The position numbers and the translations under genes are program-made. DNA of 48,607 bases, from NCBI GenBank assembly GCA_905339215.1, contig CAJPFN010000086.1:1-48607 (forward strand), in the 5' to 3' direction. The notes under the pieces were generated by a model. It was not told the origin of the DNA, ran no database searches, and worked only from the letters and a program-made list of their open reading frames with translations. Below are positions 34,671-43,577 of the stretch, one piece after another (position 1 is the stretch's first letter; every line of letters begins with the position of its first letter). This DNA comes from Rhizobiaceae bacterium (GTDB lineage: Bacteria; Pseudomonadota; Alphaproteobacteria; Rhizobiales; Rhizobiaceae).

Positions 34671-35802
34671 ATGCGCACGGAAACGCAGAACCTGGTCGAC
34701 GAGATCAAGCAGGCGATAAGCCTGCTGAGGAGGCATCTTTGACTGGGATCAGGCAATCAAGAGACTAGACTACCTGAACATGCGCGCGGAAGATTCCAGT
34801 CTCTGGAATGATCCGCAGGAAGCGCAGAAGCTGATGCGCGAGCGCCAGTACCTGGATGACGGAGTAAGGGCGGTCCGCGGCCTTGGCCAGGCGCTCGAGG
34901 ACAATATCGGCCTCATCGAGCTCGGCGAAGAAGAGGGCGACGCCGGCGTCGTCGCCGAGGCAGAGGCGGCGATCAGGTCGCTGGCCGGCGAGACCAAGGC
35001 CCGCCAGATCGAGACCATGCTGTCCGGCGAGGCGGACGCCAACGACACCTATCTCGAAGTCCATGCCGGCGCCGGGGGCACGGAGAGCCAGGACTGGGCG
35101 TCGATGCTCCTGCGCATGTACACGCGCTGGGCGGAGCGCCGCCGCTTCAAGGTCGAGGTGCTGGAAGTCCACGAGGGCGAGGAAGCCGGCATCAAGTCGG
35201 CGACCCTGCTCATCAAGGGCCACAACGCCTATGGTTGGCTGAAGACGGAATCGGGCGTGCACCGGCTGGTGCGCATCTCGCCTTTCGATTCCAACGCGCG
35301 GCGCCACACCTCGTTTTCGAGCGTCTGGGTCTATCCGGTCGTCGATGATTCGATTCAGATCGACGTCAGCGAGTCCGACGTGCGCATCGACACCTACCGC
35401 TCGTCCGGTTCGGGCGGGCAGCACGTCAATACGACCGATTCCGCGGTTCGCATCACGCATCTCGCCACCGGCATCGCGGTCGCCTGCCAGGCCGAGCGCT
35501 CGCAGCACAAGAACAGGGCGAAGGCCTGGGAAATGCTGCGCTCGCGCCTCTATGAGGAAGAGCTGAAGAAGCGCGAGGCCGCGGCCAACGCCACGGAAGC
35601 CGCCAAGACCGACATCGGCTGGGGCCACCAGATCCGCTCCTACGTGCTGCAGCCCTACCAACTGGTCAAGGACCTGCGCACCGGCGTCGAAAGCACCAGC
35701 CCCTCTGACGTGCTCGACGGTGACCTCGATCCGTTCATGGAGGCGTCGTTGTCGCAGCGCATCGAGGGCGGCGCCGGCCAGGCGATCGCAGACATTGACT
35801 GA
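34671..35802 (+). CDS. prfB: peptide chain release factor 2, with programmed +1 frameshift
   Basis: RF2 reads UGA and UAA stop codons. The gene is joined from 34671-34739 and 34741-35802 (376 residues). The first 23 codons end in CTT TGA C; skipping one T continues in frame as [13 protein letters not shown]. Downstream are the anticodon-like tripeptide SPF (RISPFDSNA) and the peptidyl-hydrolysis motif GGQ ([14 protein letters not shown]). Without the shift the product would be a 23-residue peptide, so the long frame beginning at 34780 is not the true start. It lies between mrcA and the convergent M23 gene. Confidence 0.96.
34728..34743 (+). promoter_or_regulatory. prfB programmed +1 frameshift site
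   Basis: AGG AGG CAT CTT TGA C has an SD-like AGGAGG three bases before the slippery CTT, an in-frame UGA, and C after it. This is the RF2 autoregulation signal: scarce RF2 makes the ribosome pause at UGA and slip +1, restoring RF2. The spacing equals that of E. coli prfB. Confidence 0.95.
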
Positions 35803-35822
35803 TTGCCGGGAATCCCGGGATT

Positions 35823-37082
35823 TCAGAGGTAGGCGCTGACCTTGCGTCCCGCCTTCAGCATGCGGACGGGATCGATGGCATCGCCGTCGCGGCGCACCTC
35901 GTAGTGGAGATGCGGGCCGGTGGACCGGCCGCTCGAGCCTATCTTGCCCACGACGTCGCCCGCGTTGACCTTATCGCCGACGTTCACCAGGACCTTGCTC
36001 AGGTGGGCGTAGCGCGTGGTGAAGCCGTCGCCATGGTCGATCTCGACCATCCGGCCATAGCCGCCGTTCCACCCGGCCTTGACGACGGTGCCCTTGCCGG
36101 TTGCCCGCGCCGGCGAGCCGACGGCGCCGCGAAAGTCGATCCCGGCATGCATGGCGGGCGTTCCGAGGAGGGGGTCGCGACGGATTCCGAAGCCGCTCGA
36201 CACGGAAACGCCAGGCGCGGGATTGGCGATCGGATAGCGGCGCGCTTCCTTCTTCATCGCGTCGAGATGGTCGAGGGCCTCGTCGAGCTCGCGCACCCGC
36301 GTGTCGAACTCGGTGGCGCGGTCCGGCGCGATCAGCGGACCGCCGATGCCCTGCTTTCCATAGTCGACGTCGATTTCGAGACCGGCGTCCTCGAGCGCCT
36401 GCGCGATCGCGTCGGCCGTCTCGGTGGCGTTCTCGGCGAGCGTGGTGATCTTGGTCATCTGCTCGCCCTCGATCGCGCGCAGCGATTGATTGATGGCGAC
36501 GAACAGCTTGTCGGCCCGGTCGGCGGCCGACTCGCGGCCGACGTCGCCCGTCCGCAGCGGAAGGAGGGCTCCCGTGTCGGTGGAAGCCGCGTAGCCGAGG
36601 ATGGCGGCAGTGCCCGCGTCGGCGCGAACCTGCGGCCTTTCGGCCGGAACCGGCGCGTCGGCGGGCAACAGCCCGGTCTCGCCGGCCGCGCGTTCGAGTA
36701 TCGGGCCGATCCGGCCGTGGCGCTGGGAAAGCACGCTCTGACGCGCCAGCAGTTCGGAAACCTTGTTCTCCATCAGTTGCTGGTCGAGCAGCTGCCGGCT
36801 GGTGATCCGGTCGACCTGGGCGCGGAGTGCGGAGATGCGATCTTCGTAGGACTGCTGGATTCGCGCCTGTCGCGCCACCGCAGCACCGATGAGGTCGTCC
36901 CGCAGCACCAGATAGGAGGTCGCGAGCAGATAGCCGATGGCGATCGCCGAGAGCGCCGAGCCGATGACTGCAGCCATCCACGGTCGCACGGTGAAATGCC
37001 GGATATCGTCGCCGCGGGCGATGATGACCGTATGGGGCTCCCGGCGCTTGCCAAACACTGCTGACTGAGCGGATGCTTTCAC
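35823..37082 (-). CDS. M23-family murein endopeptidase, membrane-anchored (MepM-like)
   Basis: The 419-residue protein has a cytoplasmic N-tail, a membrane helix (about 35-60), a coiled-coil stalk (about 65-130) and a C-terminal LytM domain. The domain has zinc ligands His312 and Asp316 (HAGIDF) and His393 (HLHYEV), with His360 (RYAHLS) also in the active site. All are present, so it should be an active D,D-endopeptidase that opens cross-links for wall growth. The N-terminal part resembles DUF5930. It converges on prfB. Its upstream region has TTAACCCT, one base from the CtrA 8-mer. Confidence 0.93.
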   Translation of the reverse strand: MKASAQSAVFGKRREPHTVIIARGDDIRHFTVRPWMAAVIGSALSAIAIGYLLATSYLVLRDDLIGAAVARQARIQQSYEDRISALRAQVDRITSRQLLDQQLMENKVSELLARQSVLSQRHGRIGPILERAAGETGLLPADAPVPAERPQVRADAGTAAILGYAASTDTGALLPLRTGDVGRESAADRADKLFVAINQSLRAIEGEQMTKITTLAENATETADAIAQALEDAGLEIDVDYGKQGIGGPLIAPDRATEFDTRVRELDEALDHLDAMKKEARRYPIANPAPGVSVSSGFGIRRDPLLGTPAMHAGIDFRGAVGSPARATGKGTVVKAGWNGGYGRMVEIDHGDGFTTRYAHLSKVLVNVGDKVNAGDVVGKIGSSGRSTGPHLHYEVRRDGDAIDPVRMLKAGRKVSAYL

Positions 37083-37200
37083 GTCACTCGACTTCCATGC
37101 CGTGGACTTGTTTCCGGCTGGAATTGATTACACATCGTTAGGGTTAACAAAGCTTTGCCTGCCGCGATGCCGGTCTCCCGAGGCCGCTGCGACACTTCCG

Positions 37201-37395
37201 CTCCGCTTTGCCTCCTCGCCCCCACTTGCGGGGAGAGTTGGCGCCGCGAAGCGGAGACCCTGGAATCCACGCCGGATCGCTACGGCCGCGCGGGACGGCG
37301 GGCGAGTGTCGAGCGCCGACAGCGACGCGGGCAATTTCCCCCACGAGGGGGAGATCGGCCGCCACTACCGCACAGACAATGCGGGGAGAAAATCG
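37201..37395. repeat. palindrome-rich intergenic element, possibly a rhizobial repeat
   Basis: CTCCGCTT (37201-37208) and AAGCGGAG (37249-37256) enclose a CCCC/GGGG hairpin, and CCCCCACGAGGGGG at 37338-37351 follows. Strings of G/C runs with short loops like this are typical of the dispersed intergenic elements in rhizobia (RIME-like). No second copy is in the window, so its repeat nature is inferred. The whole 37083-37522 gap has no gene; short open frames crossing it are spurious. Confidence 0.35.
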
Positions 37396-37522
37396 CGCCC
37401 TTTCGCCCCCTGCGAACAAATTCCCCAGCAAAATCAAACGCCGGGCGCTTTTCGTCGCGCCATTTTATCCCCCTCCCGAAAAGTCCGCCGTAGAATCCCA
37501 GCGGCCAAGGGAGGGCCCGTTG

Positions 37523-37927
37523 ATGGAAGGCGCTTTGGAGAACAGGGGGACATTCCGGGGCATCGCCCGGACGCTTCTCGTCCTGGCGCTCCTCGCCGAA
37601 CGCGCCGCCGGCCGCTCCTTGCCTGTCCGCTTCCTCGTCCTTGCCATCCTCTACCGGGCGGAAGCCGTCGCGCGCGCCTTCGTCGCCGGGACAACCGGGG
37701 CCGACTGCCTCGACGAACCGTCCGTCATGCGTTACGGCGCGGCCGATGCCGAAATCCTGGCGCTGCGCCTGCGCATGATCGCCGCCGTGCTCGGCGTCCT
37801 GGCCGACGCGGACGGCGATGCCGGCGACCAGACGCAACCCGAGGTCACGGCGGAACGTCCCGTCTTGCTCCTCGTCATGCGCTTCCCCGGCGTGCGCGGC
37901 TCGCTCCGGCCGCACGACACGTCGTGA
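37523..37927 (+). CDS. hypothetical protein (134 aa)
   Basis: This is a soluble, Ala/Leu/Arg-rich helical protein (TLLVLALLAERAAGRSLPVR, AILYRAEAVARAFVAG, EILALRLRMIAAVLGVLADA). I have the impression of similar proteins in Mesorhizobium relatives but no domain name. GGAGG stands 9 bases before the ATG at 37523, which separates it from the longer open frame. A minus-strand frame of 266 codons covers the same bases but is richer in Arg/Gly and lacks a start signal. The function is unknown. Confidence 0.6.
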   Translation: MEGALENRGTFRGIARTLLVLALLAERAAGRSLPVRFLVLAILYRAEAVARAFVAGTTGADCLDEPSVMRYGAADAEILALRLRMIAAVLGVLADADGDAGDQTQPEVTAERPVLLLVMRFPGVRGSLRPHDTS

Positions 37928-38010
37928 TGCCGATCCCGTAGCGGTCCGGCGACAGAAGATCCGAGCGCGGCGCCAGCGTTCGTCCGCCTGCCGCGACCGC
38001 CGTCCGGCGA

Positions 38011-38036
38011 CAAAAAAGACCCGCCGGCGGCGGGTC
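38011..38036 (-). terminator. Rho-independent terminator of the 25-residue membrane protein gene
   Basis: GACCCGCC (38018-38025) and GGCGGGTC (38029-38036) form a perfect 8-bp stem. On the minus strand TTTTTTG follows. Confidence 0.82.
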
Positions 38037-38061
38037 TGGGATGTGGGGTCAGAGCGGCGTC

Positions 38062-38139
38062 CTAGTCGAGGAACAGCCACAGCAGGATGATGATGGGGAT
38101 CGGAATACCCAGCATCCAGAGCACGAGTCCTCTCAGCAT
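38062..38139 (-). CDS. 25-residue membrane microprotein
   Basis: The frame encodes 25 residues: Met-Leu-Arg-Gly, then a nearly unbroken hydrophobic helix (LVLWMLGIPIPIIILLW), ending Leu-Phe-Leu-Asp. AGGA stands 8 bases before the ATG, and a strong U-tract terminator lies 26 bp past the stop, so the short transcript is framed like a real gene. It should insert as a single membrane helix. The function is unknown; similar tiny proteins are annotated in related Rhizobiales, as far as I recall. The peroxiredoxin gene lies 65 bp upstream on the same strand. Confidence 0.7.
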   Translation of the reverse strand: MLRGLVLWMLGIPIPIIILLWLFLD

Positions 38140-38203
38140 CGGTCCATCCTTCGCGTCAGTTTTCGATGGGTGGAAAACGCCGCGTCGGGCAATGGGTTCC
38201 CGA

Positions 38204-38671
38204 TCAGAGCGCCTTCACGGCACCGAGGACATCCCGAGCATGGTTCCTGACCCTGACGTTGCGCCAGATTCGTGCAACGCGCCCGTCGCGGTCGACCAGG
38301 ACCGTCGATCGGATGACGCCCATGTAGTTGCGCCCGTAGAGGGTCTTCTCGCCCCAGGCGCCATACGCCTCGATAACCGTCCGGCTCTCGTCGGAGCCCA
38401 GTATGAGGCTCAACCCGTGCTTGGCCTTGAAGCGGTCGTGGCGCGTGGGCATATCTGGCGAGATGCCGACGACCGCCGCGCCGGCAGCCTCGAACTGAGG
38501 CAGGAGTGCGGAAAAGTCGATCGCCTCCGCGGTACACGACGTGGTGTCGTCCTGCGGATAGAAATAAACCACGACCGCTTTGCCGGCGAAGTCCTTCAGC
38601 GCAACGGTGCCGCCGCCGTCGCGCGGGAGAGCGAAGTCCGGTGCCAAGCAGCCGGCTGCCAACTCAGTCAT
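38204..38671 (-). CDS. bcp: peroxiredoxin, Bcp/PrxQ family
   Basis: The enzyme reduces peroxides using thioredoxin or a similar donor. The 155-residue protein has the peroxidatic Cys46 in DDTTSCTAEAIDFS; the family usually reads TPGCT here, so Pro and Gly are replaced by Thr and Ser while the Thr preceding by three and the Cys are kept. No second Cys lies five residues on, so it would be a one-Cys type unless Cys8 takes part. Other family stretches are present (VVYFYPQDDT, VVGISPD, RSTVLVDRDGRV). It is divergent from the large AsmA-like gene. Confidence 0.9.
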   Translation of the reverse strand: MTELAAGCLAPDFALPRDGGGTVALKDFAGKAVVVYFYPQDDTTSCTAEAIDFSALLPQFEAAGAAVVGISPDMPTRHDRFKAKHGLSLILGSDESRTVIEAYGAWGEKTLYGRNYMGVIRSTVLVDRDGRVARIWRNVRVRNHARDVLGAVKAL

Positions 38672-38763
38672 ATCCTTGCCCTTGTTTGCGCTTACGCGCT
38701 GCGGCTGGCAAATATGACGTCGGCGGGGATTCGTCCACCGCTGCGGACCGTTAAAGGAATTAT

Positions 38764-41700
38764 GTGAACCAAGAGGTTCAGAAACACGAGAAGATCAAGT
38801 TCAGGCGCGGGGAGATCGCCGAGCTTCACACACTTCCGTCCGCGCAGGGACAGGGGGAGTGGAAGCGGCGGTCGACGGCGTCGCTTGGCTTGCGCTATGC
38901 CGGCGCTGCCTTTGGTGTGCTCGGATGCGCCGCGATCCTCCTCGCGGCCGCGATCTACTTCGTCGGCGTCACCGGCATCAGCACCGACAGCGTCCGCGAC
39001 GAGGCCGAGACGGCGGTCGAGCAACTGCTCGGCATCGACCTGGACGCGTCGCTCGGTCCGGCACGGCTCTCCTTCGACCGGGAGCGCTTCCTTGCCGTCG
39101 AGATCGAGAATGCCCTGTTCAAGACGGCAACGCACGAGGTGCTGAGGGCCGGAAGCGTCCGCATCGGGCTGCGGCCGCTTGCGCTGCTGACCGGCCGGGT
39201 CGAGATCGGCAGCGTGCGGATCGAGAATGCCCGCATCGCGGCGAATGCGCTTCCGGCAGGCGAGGGGAATTGGACCGCCGCGCTCGCCAATGCCGACGGC
39301 CTTGTCGATCCCGACCTCGTGGCACAGGCGCTTCTCACCGCGCTGCACCAGGCGATTGACGCCATCGAGAGCGGAACGACAAATGCGATCGAGCTTTCCG
39401 GCGTCGAGATCGTCCTGCCGGGCGGCGATGGAGGCGGACAGACCCTTGCGATCGAGAGCGCGGCGCTGCGTGTCGAGCACCCGGGCCAGTTGTCCGTAGC
39501 GATCGATGCCGATGTCGCTGGTCGCGCGCTGACGGTCGCCGGTACGGCCCGCAGGGACGGCGCCGCGCGGCGTATTGCGGCGCTCGACATCACGGTCGAG
39601 GCGGTGCAGGTCGCGGAAGGCGGCGAATCCCCGGCCGGGAAAGCGGGAGAAAACGAAACGGGCGTCGGCAGCCTGACGCTGCGCATCAGCGGCGAGGAAG
39701 GCATCCGGGGCGAAGCCTCCCGCTTCAACGTAGCCGCATCCCTCGTCGACGCTGTGGTTCGGATCGACGAGGCGGACAGCATCGCCGGCGACGTGGCGAT
39801 CGCTGCGTCGCTGCTCACTGGCAGCGGCAAGTTGGAGATCGAGCGCGCGCGGCTCACGGTCGGACGATCGCGATTAGAGTTCCACGGCGCCGTCGGCCCG
39901 CGGCCGCGCGCGGAAGGCGAACGGCCGGCTTACCGCTACGAGTTCGTCAGCGACGGCTCGTACCTGTCGCCGGGCGATTCCACGGAACCCGCACTCGAGT
40001 TCCTGTCGCGGATCGCCGGCAGCTACGACCCGTCGTCCCGCCGCCTTGCCATGGATGAACTCCGCATCCGCACCACCGGCGGCGATCTCTCCGGAAGGGC
40101 GGCTTTCGATTTCGTCGAAGATGGAGCGCCGGGTATTTCTCTTGCGTTGGATGTTCCCGAGATGCCGGTGGCGCATGTCAAGGTCTTGTGGCCGTGGCTG
40201 GCGGCGGGCACGGCGCGCAACTGGGCGATGAACAACCTGTTCGGCGGCACCGTCTCGGACAGTTCCCTGCGATATGAAGTGGCGCCGCGACGGCTTGGAA
40301 ACGGCGTACCGCTGTCCGGCGACGAGGTTTCCGGCCATTTCGAGATTGCCGGCGCCCGTTTCGACGTGGCCGGCCGGATCCCGCCGATGCGCGATGCGAT
40401 CGGCAGGATCGACTTCCGCGGCAACGACGTCGACATCGGGCTGACATCGGGCGTGGTCTACCTTCCCAGCGGGCGCATGGTCGCAGCCCGCGACGGGACG
40501 TTGACCATCCGCAACGCAAATGTCGAACCGACAATCGGCAAGCTCGACATGGACGTGGAGGGCGCCGCGGAGGCGGTGACCGAACTCGCTTCCTACGAGC
40601 CGATCGACGCGATGCGCCACATCGGCATGACCGCCGACGAGTTCTCCGGCCAGGTCTCCGGCAACGTCAAGGCGGACATCCCGCTCTACGGGGTCGGCGA
40701 CGATGTCCAGCTCGGCTGGCTGGTGGCGCTCGATTTCCAGGATCTCGACGTCGCGCGTCCCTTTGACGGCCAGATCGCCACAGAGGCGACGGGCTCGATC
40801 ACCCTCGACCCCACCCGCGCGGTGATCAAGGCCAGGGCCAGGCTGAACGGCGCTCCGGCGGAAATCGACATGGTCGAGCCGATCGGCAAGAGCGGGGTGG
40901 TGCGCGAGCGGCGGGTTTCCGTCACGCTCGACAACAAGGCGCGGGAAGCGATCGCGCCCGGCCTTGCGATGCTGCTCGACGGGCCGGCCAAGGTGCAGTT
41001 CGGCGAAGGTGAAGCCGGCGCCCCCCGCCGTATCGAAGCCGACCTCACGGACACGCAACTCACCATACCCTGGGCCGGCTGGAGCAAGGGGCCGGGCATT
41101 GCCGCCAAGGCCTCGTTCGTCCTGGAGACGACCGGCGAGCGGACGACGCTCCGGGATTTCAAGCTGTCGGGGCAGACATTCGCGATCGAAGGCGAGTTCG
41201 TCCTTTTGTCGGGCGATCTCCAGTCGGCGAAGCTGGGCACGGTCAAGCTCAATCGCGGCGACGACGTCCGTGTCACCATCCGGCGGGATGGGAAGGGCTA
41301 CGACGTCGATGTCGCCGGGGCGTCCCTCGACGCCCGCTCGCTGATCAAGACCTATCTCTCGGATTCCGAAAGTGCTGCCAAGGCAACGGGTTCGACGGCG
41401 GTGACGGTGAACGGCGCGGTGAACAAGGTCGCCGGCTTCAACGGCGCCGGTATGAACGACGTGAAGCTCTCCTACTCGGGAACGGGCTCCGTCATGAGGG
41501 GTATGAAGTTCGACGCCGTGACGTCGCGCGGCGGCCGCGTTGCCGTCACCAGCGGCGGCGAGAACGGTAGCCGGACGATGGAGATGCAGTCGAACGACGC
41601 CGGCGCGATCCTGAAGTTCCTCGACATCTATCCGTATATGGAAGGCGGCACGATCCGTCTCGGTCTGGCGGGCGGAGCGGACGGACCGATGAAGGGGCAG

Positions 41701-42171
41701 GTCGATGCCACCGATTTCTGGGTGGTCAACGAACCGAAGCTCGCTTCGATAGTCGCCACGCCACCGCCCGGCGACCAGCGTAGCCTGAACCAGGCGGTGC
41801 GCGGCGAGATCGATACGTCGCGCGTCAAGTTCGAGCGCGGTTTTTCGATAATCGAAAAAGGGCTTGGCAGTCTGAAGCTGGAGCGTGGCGTTCTGCGCGG
41901 TCCGGTGATCGGCCTGATCTTCCAGGGCACGCTCTACGACCGGCAGGGCAAAATGGACATGACCGGCACATTCATGCCGGCTTACGGCCTCAACCGGATC
42001 TTCGGCGAAATCCCGCTGTTCGGCCAGATCCTCGGCAACGGCAGCGACCGCGGCCTGATCGGCGTCACCTTCCGCCTCGCCGGGGACGCCAATTCGCCGA
42101 ACCTGCAGGTCAACCCGCTTTCGGTGATCGCACCCGGCATTTTCCGCTCGATCTTCGAATTCCGCGGCTGA
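38764..42171 (+). CDS. very large AsmA/DUF3971-like envelope protein (1135 aa)
   Basis: One N-terminal membrane helix (about residues 40-67) is followed by more than 1000 periplasmic residues in repeating beta-strand pattern. There is a DUF3971-type middle and an AsmA-like C-terminal part ending VIAPGIFRSIFEFRG. This matches the AsmA/YhdP/TamB-type bridge-like proteins, which form long hydrophobic grooves and are linked to phospholipid transport to the outer membrane. That role is taken from the family. The start is the GTG at 38764 after AAAGGAATTAT. It converges on tyrS, and a perfect 9-bp hairpin lies between them. Confidence 0.88.
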   Translation: MNQEVQKHEKIKFRRGEIAELHTLPSAQGQGEWKRRSTASLGLRYAGAAFGVLGCAAILLAAAIYFVGVTGISTDSVRDEAETAVEQLLGIDLDASLGPARLSFDRERFLAVEIENALFKTATHEVLRAGSVRIGLRPLALLTGRVEIGSVRIENARIAANALPAGEGNWTAALANADGLVDPDLVAQALLTALHQAIDAIESGTTNAIELSGVEIVLPGGDGGGQTLAIESAALRVEHPGQLSVAIDADVAGRALTVAGTARRDGAARRIAALDITVEAVQVAEGGESPAGKAGENETGVGSLTLRISGEEGIRGEASRFNVAASLVDAVVRIDEADSIAGDVAIAASLLTGSGKLEIERARLTVGRSRLEFHGAVGPRPRAEGERPAYRYEFVSDGSYLSPGDSTEPALEFLSRIAGSYDPSSRRLAMDELRIRTTGGDLSGRAAFDFVEDGAPGISLALDVPEMPVAHVKVLWPWLAAGTARNWAMNNLFGGTVSDSSLRYEVAPRRLGNGVPLSGDEVSGHFEIAGARFDVAGRIPPMRDAIGRIDFRGNDVDIGLTSGVVYLPSGRMVAARDGTLTIRNANVEPTIGKLDMDVEGAAEAVTELASYEPIDAMRHIGMTADEFSGQVSGNVKADIPLYGVGDDVQLGWLVALDFQDLDVARPFDGQIATEATGSITLDPTRAVIKARARLNGAPAEIDMVEPIGKSGVVRERRVSVTLDNKAREAIAPGLAMLLDGPAKVQFGEGEAGAPRRIEADLTDTQLTIPWAGWSKGPGIAAKASFVLETTGERTTLRDFKLSGQTFAIEGEFVLLSGDLQSAKLGTVKLNRGDDVRVTIRRDGKGYDVDVAGASLDARSLIKTYLSDSESAAKATGSTAVTVNGAVNKVAGFNGAGMNDVKLSYSGTGSVMRGMKFDAVTSRGGRVAVTSGGENGSRTMEMQSNDAGAILKFLDIYPYMEGGTIRLGLAGGADGPMKGQVDATDFWVVNEPKLASIVATPPPGDQRSLNQAVRGEIDTSRVKFERGFSIIEKGLGSLKLERGVLRGPVIGLIFQGTLYDRQGKMDMTGTFMPAYGLNRIFGEIPLFGQILGNGSDRGLIGVTFRLAGDANSPNLQVNPLSVIAPGIFRSIFEFRG

Positions 42172-42193
42172 GCCGGCGCGAGGACGCGCCGGC
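42172..42193. terminator. perfect 9-bp hairpin between convergent genes
   Basis: GCCGGCGCG, an AGGA loop and CGCGCCGGC directly follow the stop of the AsmA-like gene. No T-run follows on either strand, so it may act with Rho or as a barrier to exonucleases for both messages. Confidence 0.5.
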
Positions 42194-42217
42194 GAGAATC
42201 CTCCCGCGGGGCAGGGA

Positions 42218-43471
42218 TCAGACCGGGCGGATCAGGATGTGCTTCTTCTTGCCGAGCGAAATCTTGGCGACGCCGTCCGCAGTCAGGTCGCCGGGCGTGA
42301 TCATGCGTCGGTCGTCCGACATCGGCAGATCGTTGAGGCGCACGGCGCCGCCTTGCACGTGGCGGCGCGCCTCGCCGTTCGAGGCGGCCAGCCCGGCCCG
42401 CACGATGAGCGAAAGCAGCCCGATGCCGTCCTGGAGTTCGGCCGTGCCGACCTCGACGGTCGGCAGCGTCTCGGCGAGTGCGCCTTCCTCGAACGTCTTG
42501 CGCGCGGTCTCGGCTGCCTCTTCGGCCGCGGCGCGGCCGTGAAGCATCGCCGTCACTTCCGTCGCCAGCACCTTCTTGGCGTCGTTGATCTCGGCGCCGC
42601 CGAGCGCCTCAAGTCGCGCCACCTCGTCCATCGGCAGTGTCGTGTAAAGCTTCAGGAAGCGGCCGACGTCGTTGTCTTCCGTGTTTCGCCAGTACTGCCA
42701 GAAATCGTAGGGGCTCATCATCGCAGGATCCAGCCAGACCGCGCCCGAAGCCGTCTTGCCCATCTTGGCGCCGGAAGACGTGGTCAGCAGCGGCGTCGTC
42801 AGCGCGTAGAGTTGCGGCGTTCCCATTCTGTGGCCGAGATCGATGCCGTTGACGATGTTGCCCCACTGGTCGGAGCCGCCCATCTGCAGCCGGCATCCGT
42901 AGCGCTTGTTGAGCTCGACGAAGTCGTAGGCCTGCAGGATCATGTAGTTGAATTCGAGGAAGGAGAGGCTCTGCTCGCGGTCGAGCCTCGTCTTCACGCT
43001 GTCGAACGAGAGCATGCGGTTGACCGAGAAGTGCCGGCCCACGTCGCGCAGGAATTCGACGTAGTTGATCGACATCAGCCAGTCGGCGTTGTTGACCATC
43101 AGCGCGTCCTGCGGCCCCTCGCCGAAGCTCAGGTAGTTGGAGAAGTTCCGGCGAATGCCGGCGAGATTTTCTTCGATGCTTTCCGGCGTCAGCAGTTTTC
43201 GCGCTTCGTCCTTGAACGACGGATCGCCGATCATGGAGGTGCCGCCGCCCATTAGGGCGATCGGCCGGTGTCCGGTCTTCTGCATCCAGTGCAACATCAT
43301 GATCTGGATCAGCGATCCGGCGTGCAGGCTTTTTGCCGTCGCGTCGAAGCCGATATAGGCCGTCACGATCTCCTTGGCGAAGAGTTCGTCGAGGCCGGCT
43401 TCGTCGGAGATCTGATGGATGAAGCCGCGCTCGGTCAGGATGCGCAGGAAGTCGGACTTGAACGTGGTCAT
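42218..43471 (-). CDS. tyrS: tyrosyl-tRNA synthetase
   Basis: The enzyme attaches tyrosine to tRNA(Tyr). The 417-residue protein is a class I synthetase with the HIGH-like motif in [13 protein letters not shown], the KMSKS loop as KMGKTASG, tyrosine-pocket segments ([17 protein letters not shown]) and a C-terminal S4 RNA-binding domain (about the last 65 residues, [19 protein letters not shown]). The ATG at 43471 gives MTTFKSDFL; the frame extends 16 codons upstream without support. It is divergent from anmK, as in other Rhizobiales. Confidence 0.97.
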   Translation of the reverse strand: MTTFKSDFLRILTERGFIHQISDEAGLDELFAKEIVTAYIGFDATAKSLHAGSLIQIMMLHWMQKTGHRPIALMGGGTSMIGDPSFKDEARKLLTPESIEENLAGIRRNFSNYLSFGEGPQDALMVNNADWLMSINYVEFLRDVGRHFSVNRMLSFDSVKTRLDREQSLSFLEFNYMILQAYDFVELNKRYGCRLQMGGSDQWGNIVNGIDLGHRMGTPQLYALTTPLLTTSSGAKMGKTASGAVWLDPAMMSPYDFWQYWRNTEDNDVGRFLKLYTTLPMDEVARLEALGGAEINDAKKVLATEVTAMLHGRAAAEEAAETARKTFEEGALAETLPTVEVGTAELQDGIGLLSLIVRAGLAASNGEARRHVQGGAVRLNDLPMSDDRRMITPGDLTADGVAKISLGKKKHILIRPV

Positions 43472-43577
43472 GGCTCGGCGCTTTCGGTGGACGATGGCCG
43501 ACGGCGGGGCCGTGGCCATTGGCGATGCGCGCCTTTAGCATCGCGCCGGCAAGAATCACAAGGACGACAGGGCGCGA

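Noticed and set aside
34780-35802. Simple prfB start at the internal ATG
   Set aside because: The upstream 23-codon frame with a canonical frameshift site shows the true start is 34671.
37280-38080. Minus-strand open frame of 266 codons opposite the hypothetical gene at 37523
   Set aside because: Arg/Gly-rich, crosses the palindromic element and a terminator, and has no ribosome-binding site; the plus-strand frame has GGAGG and a more natural protein.
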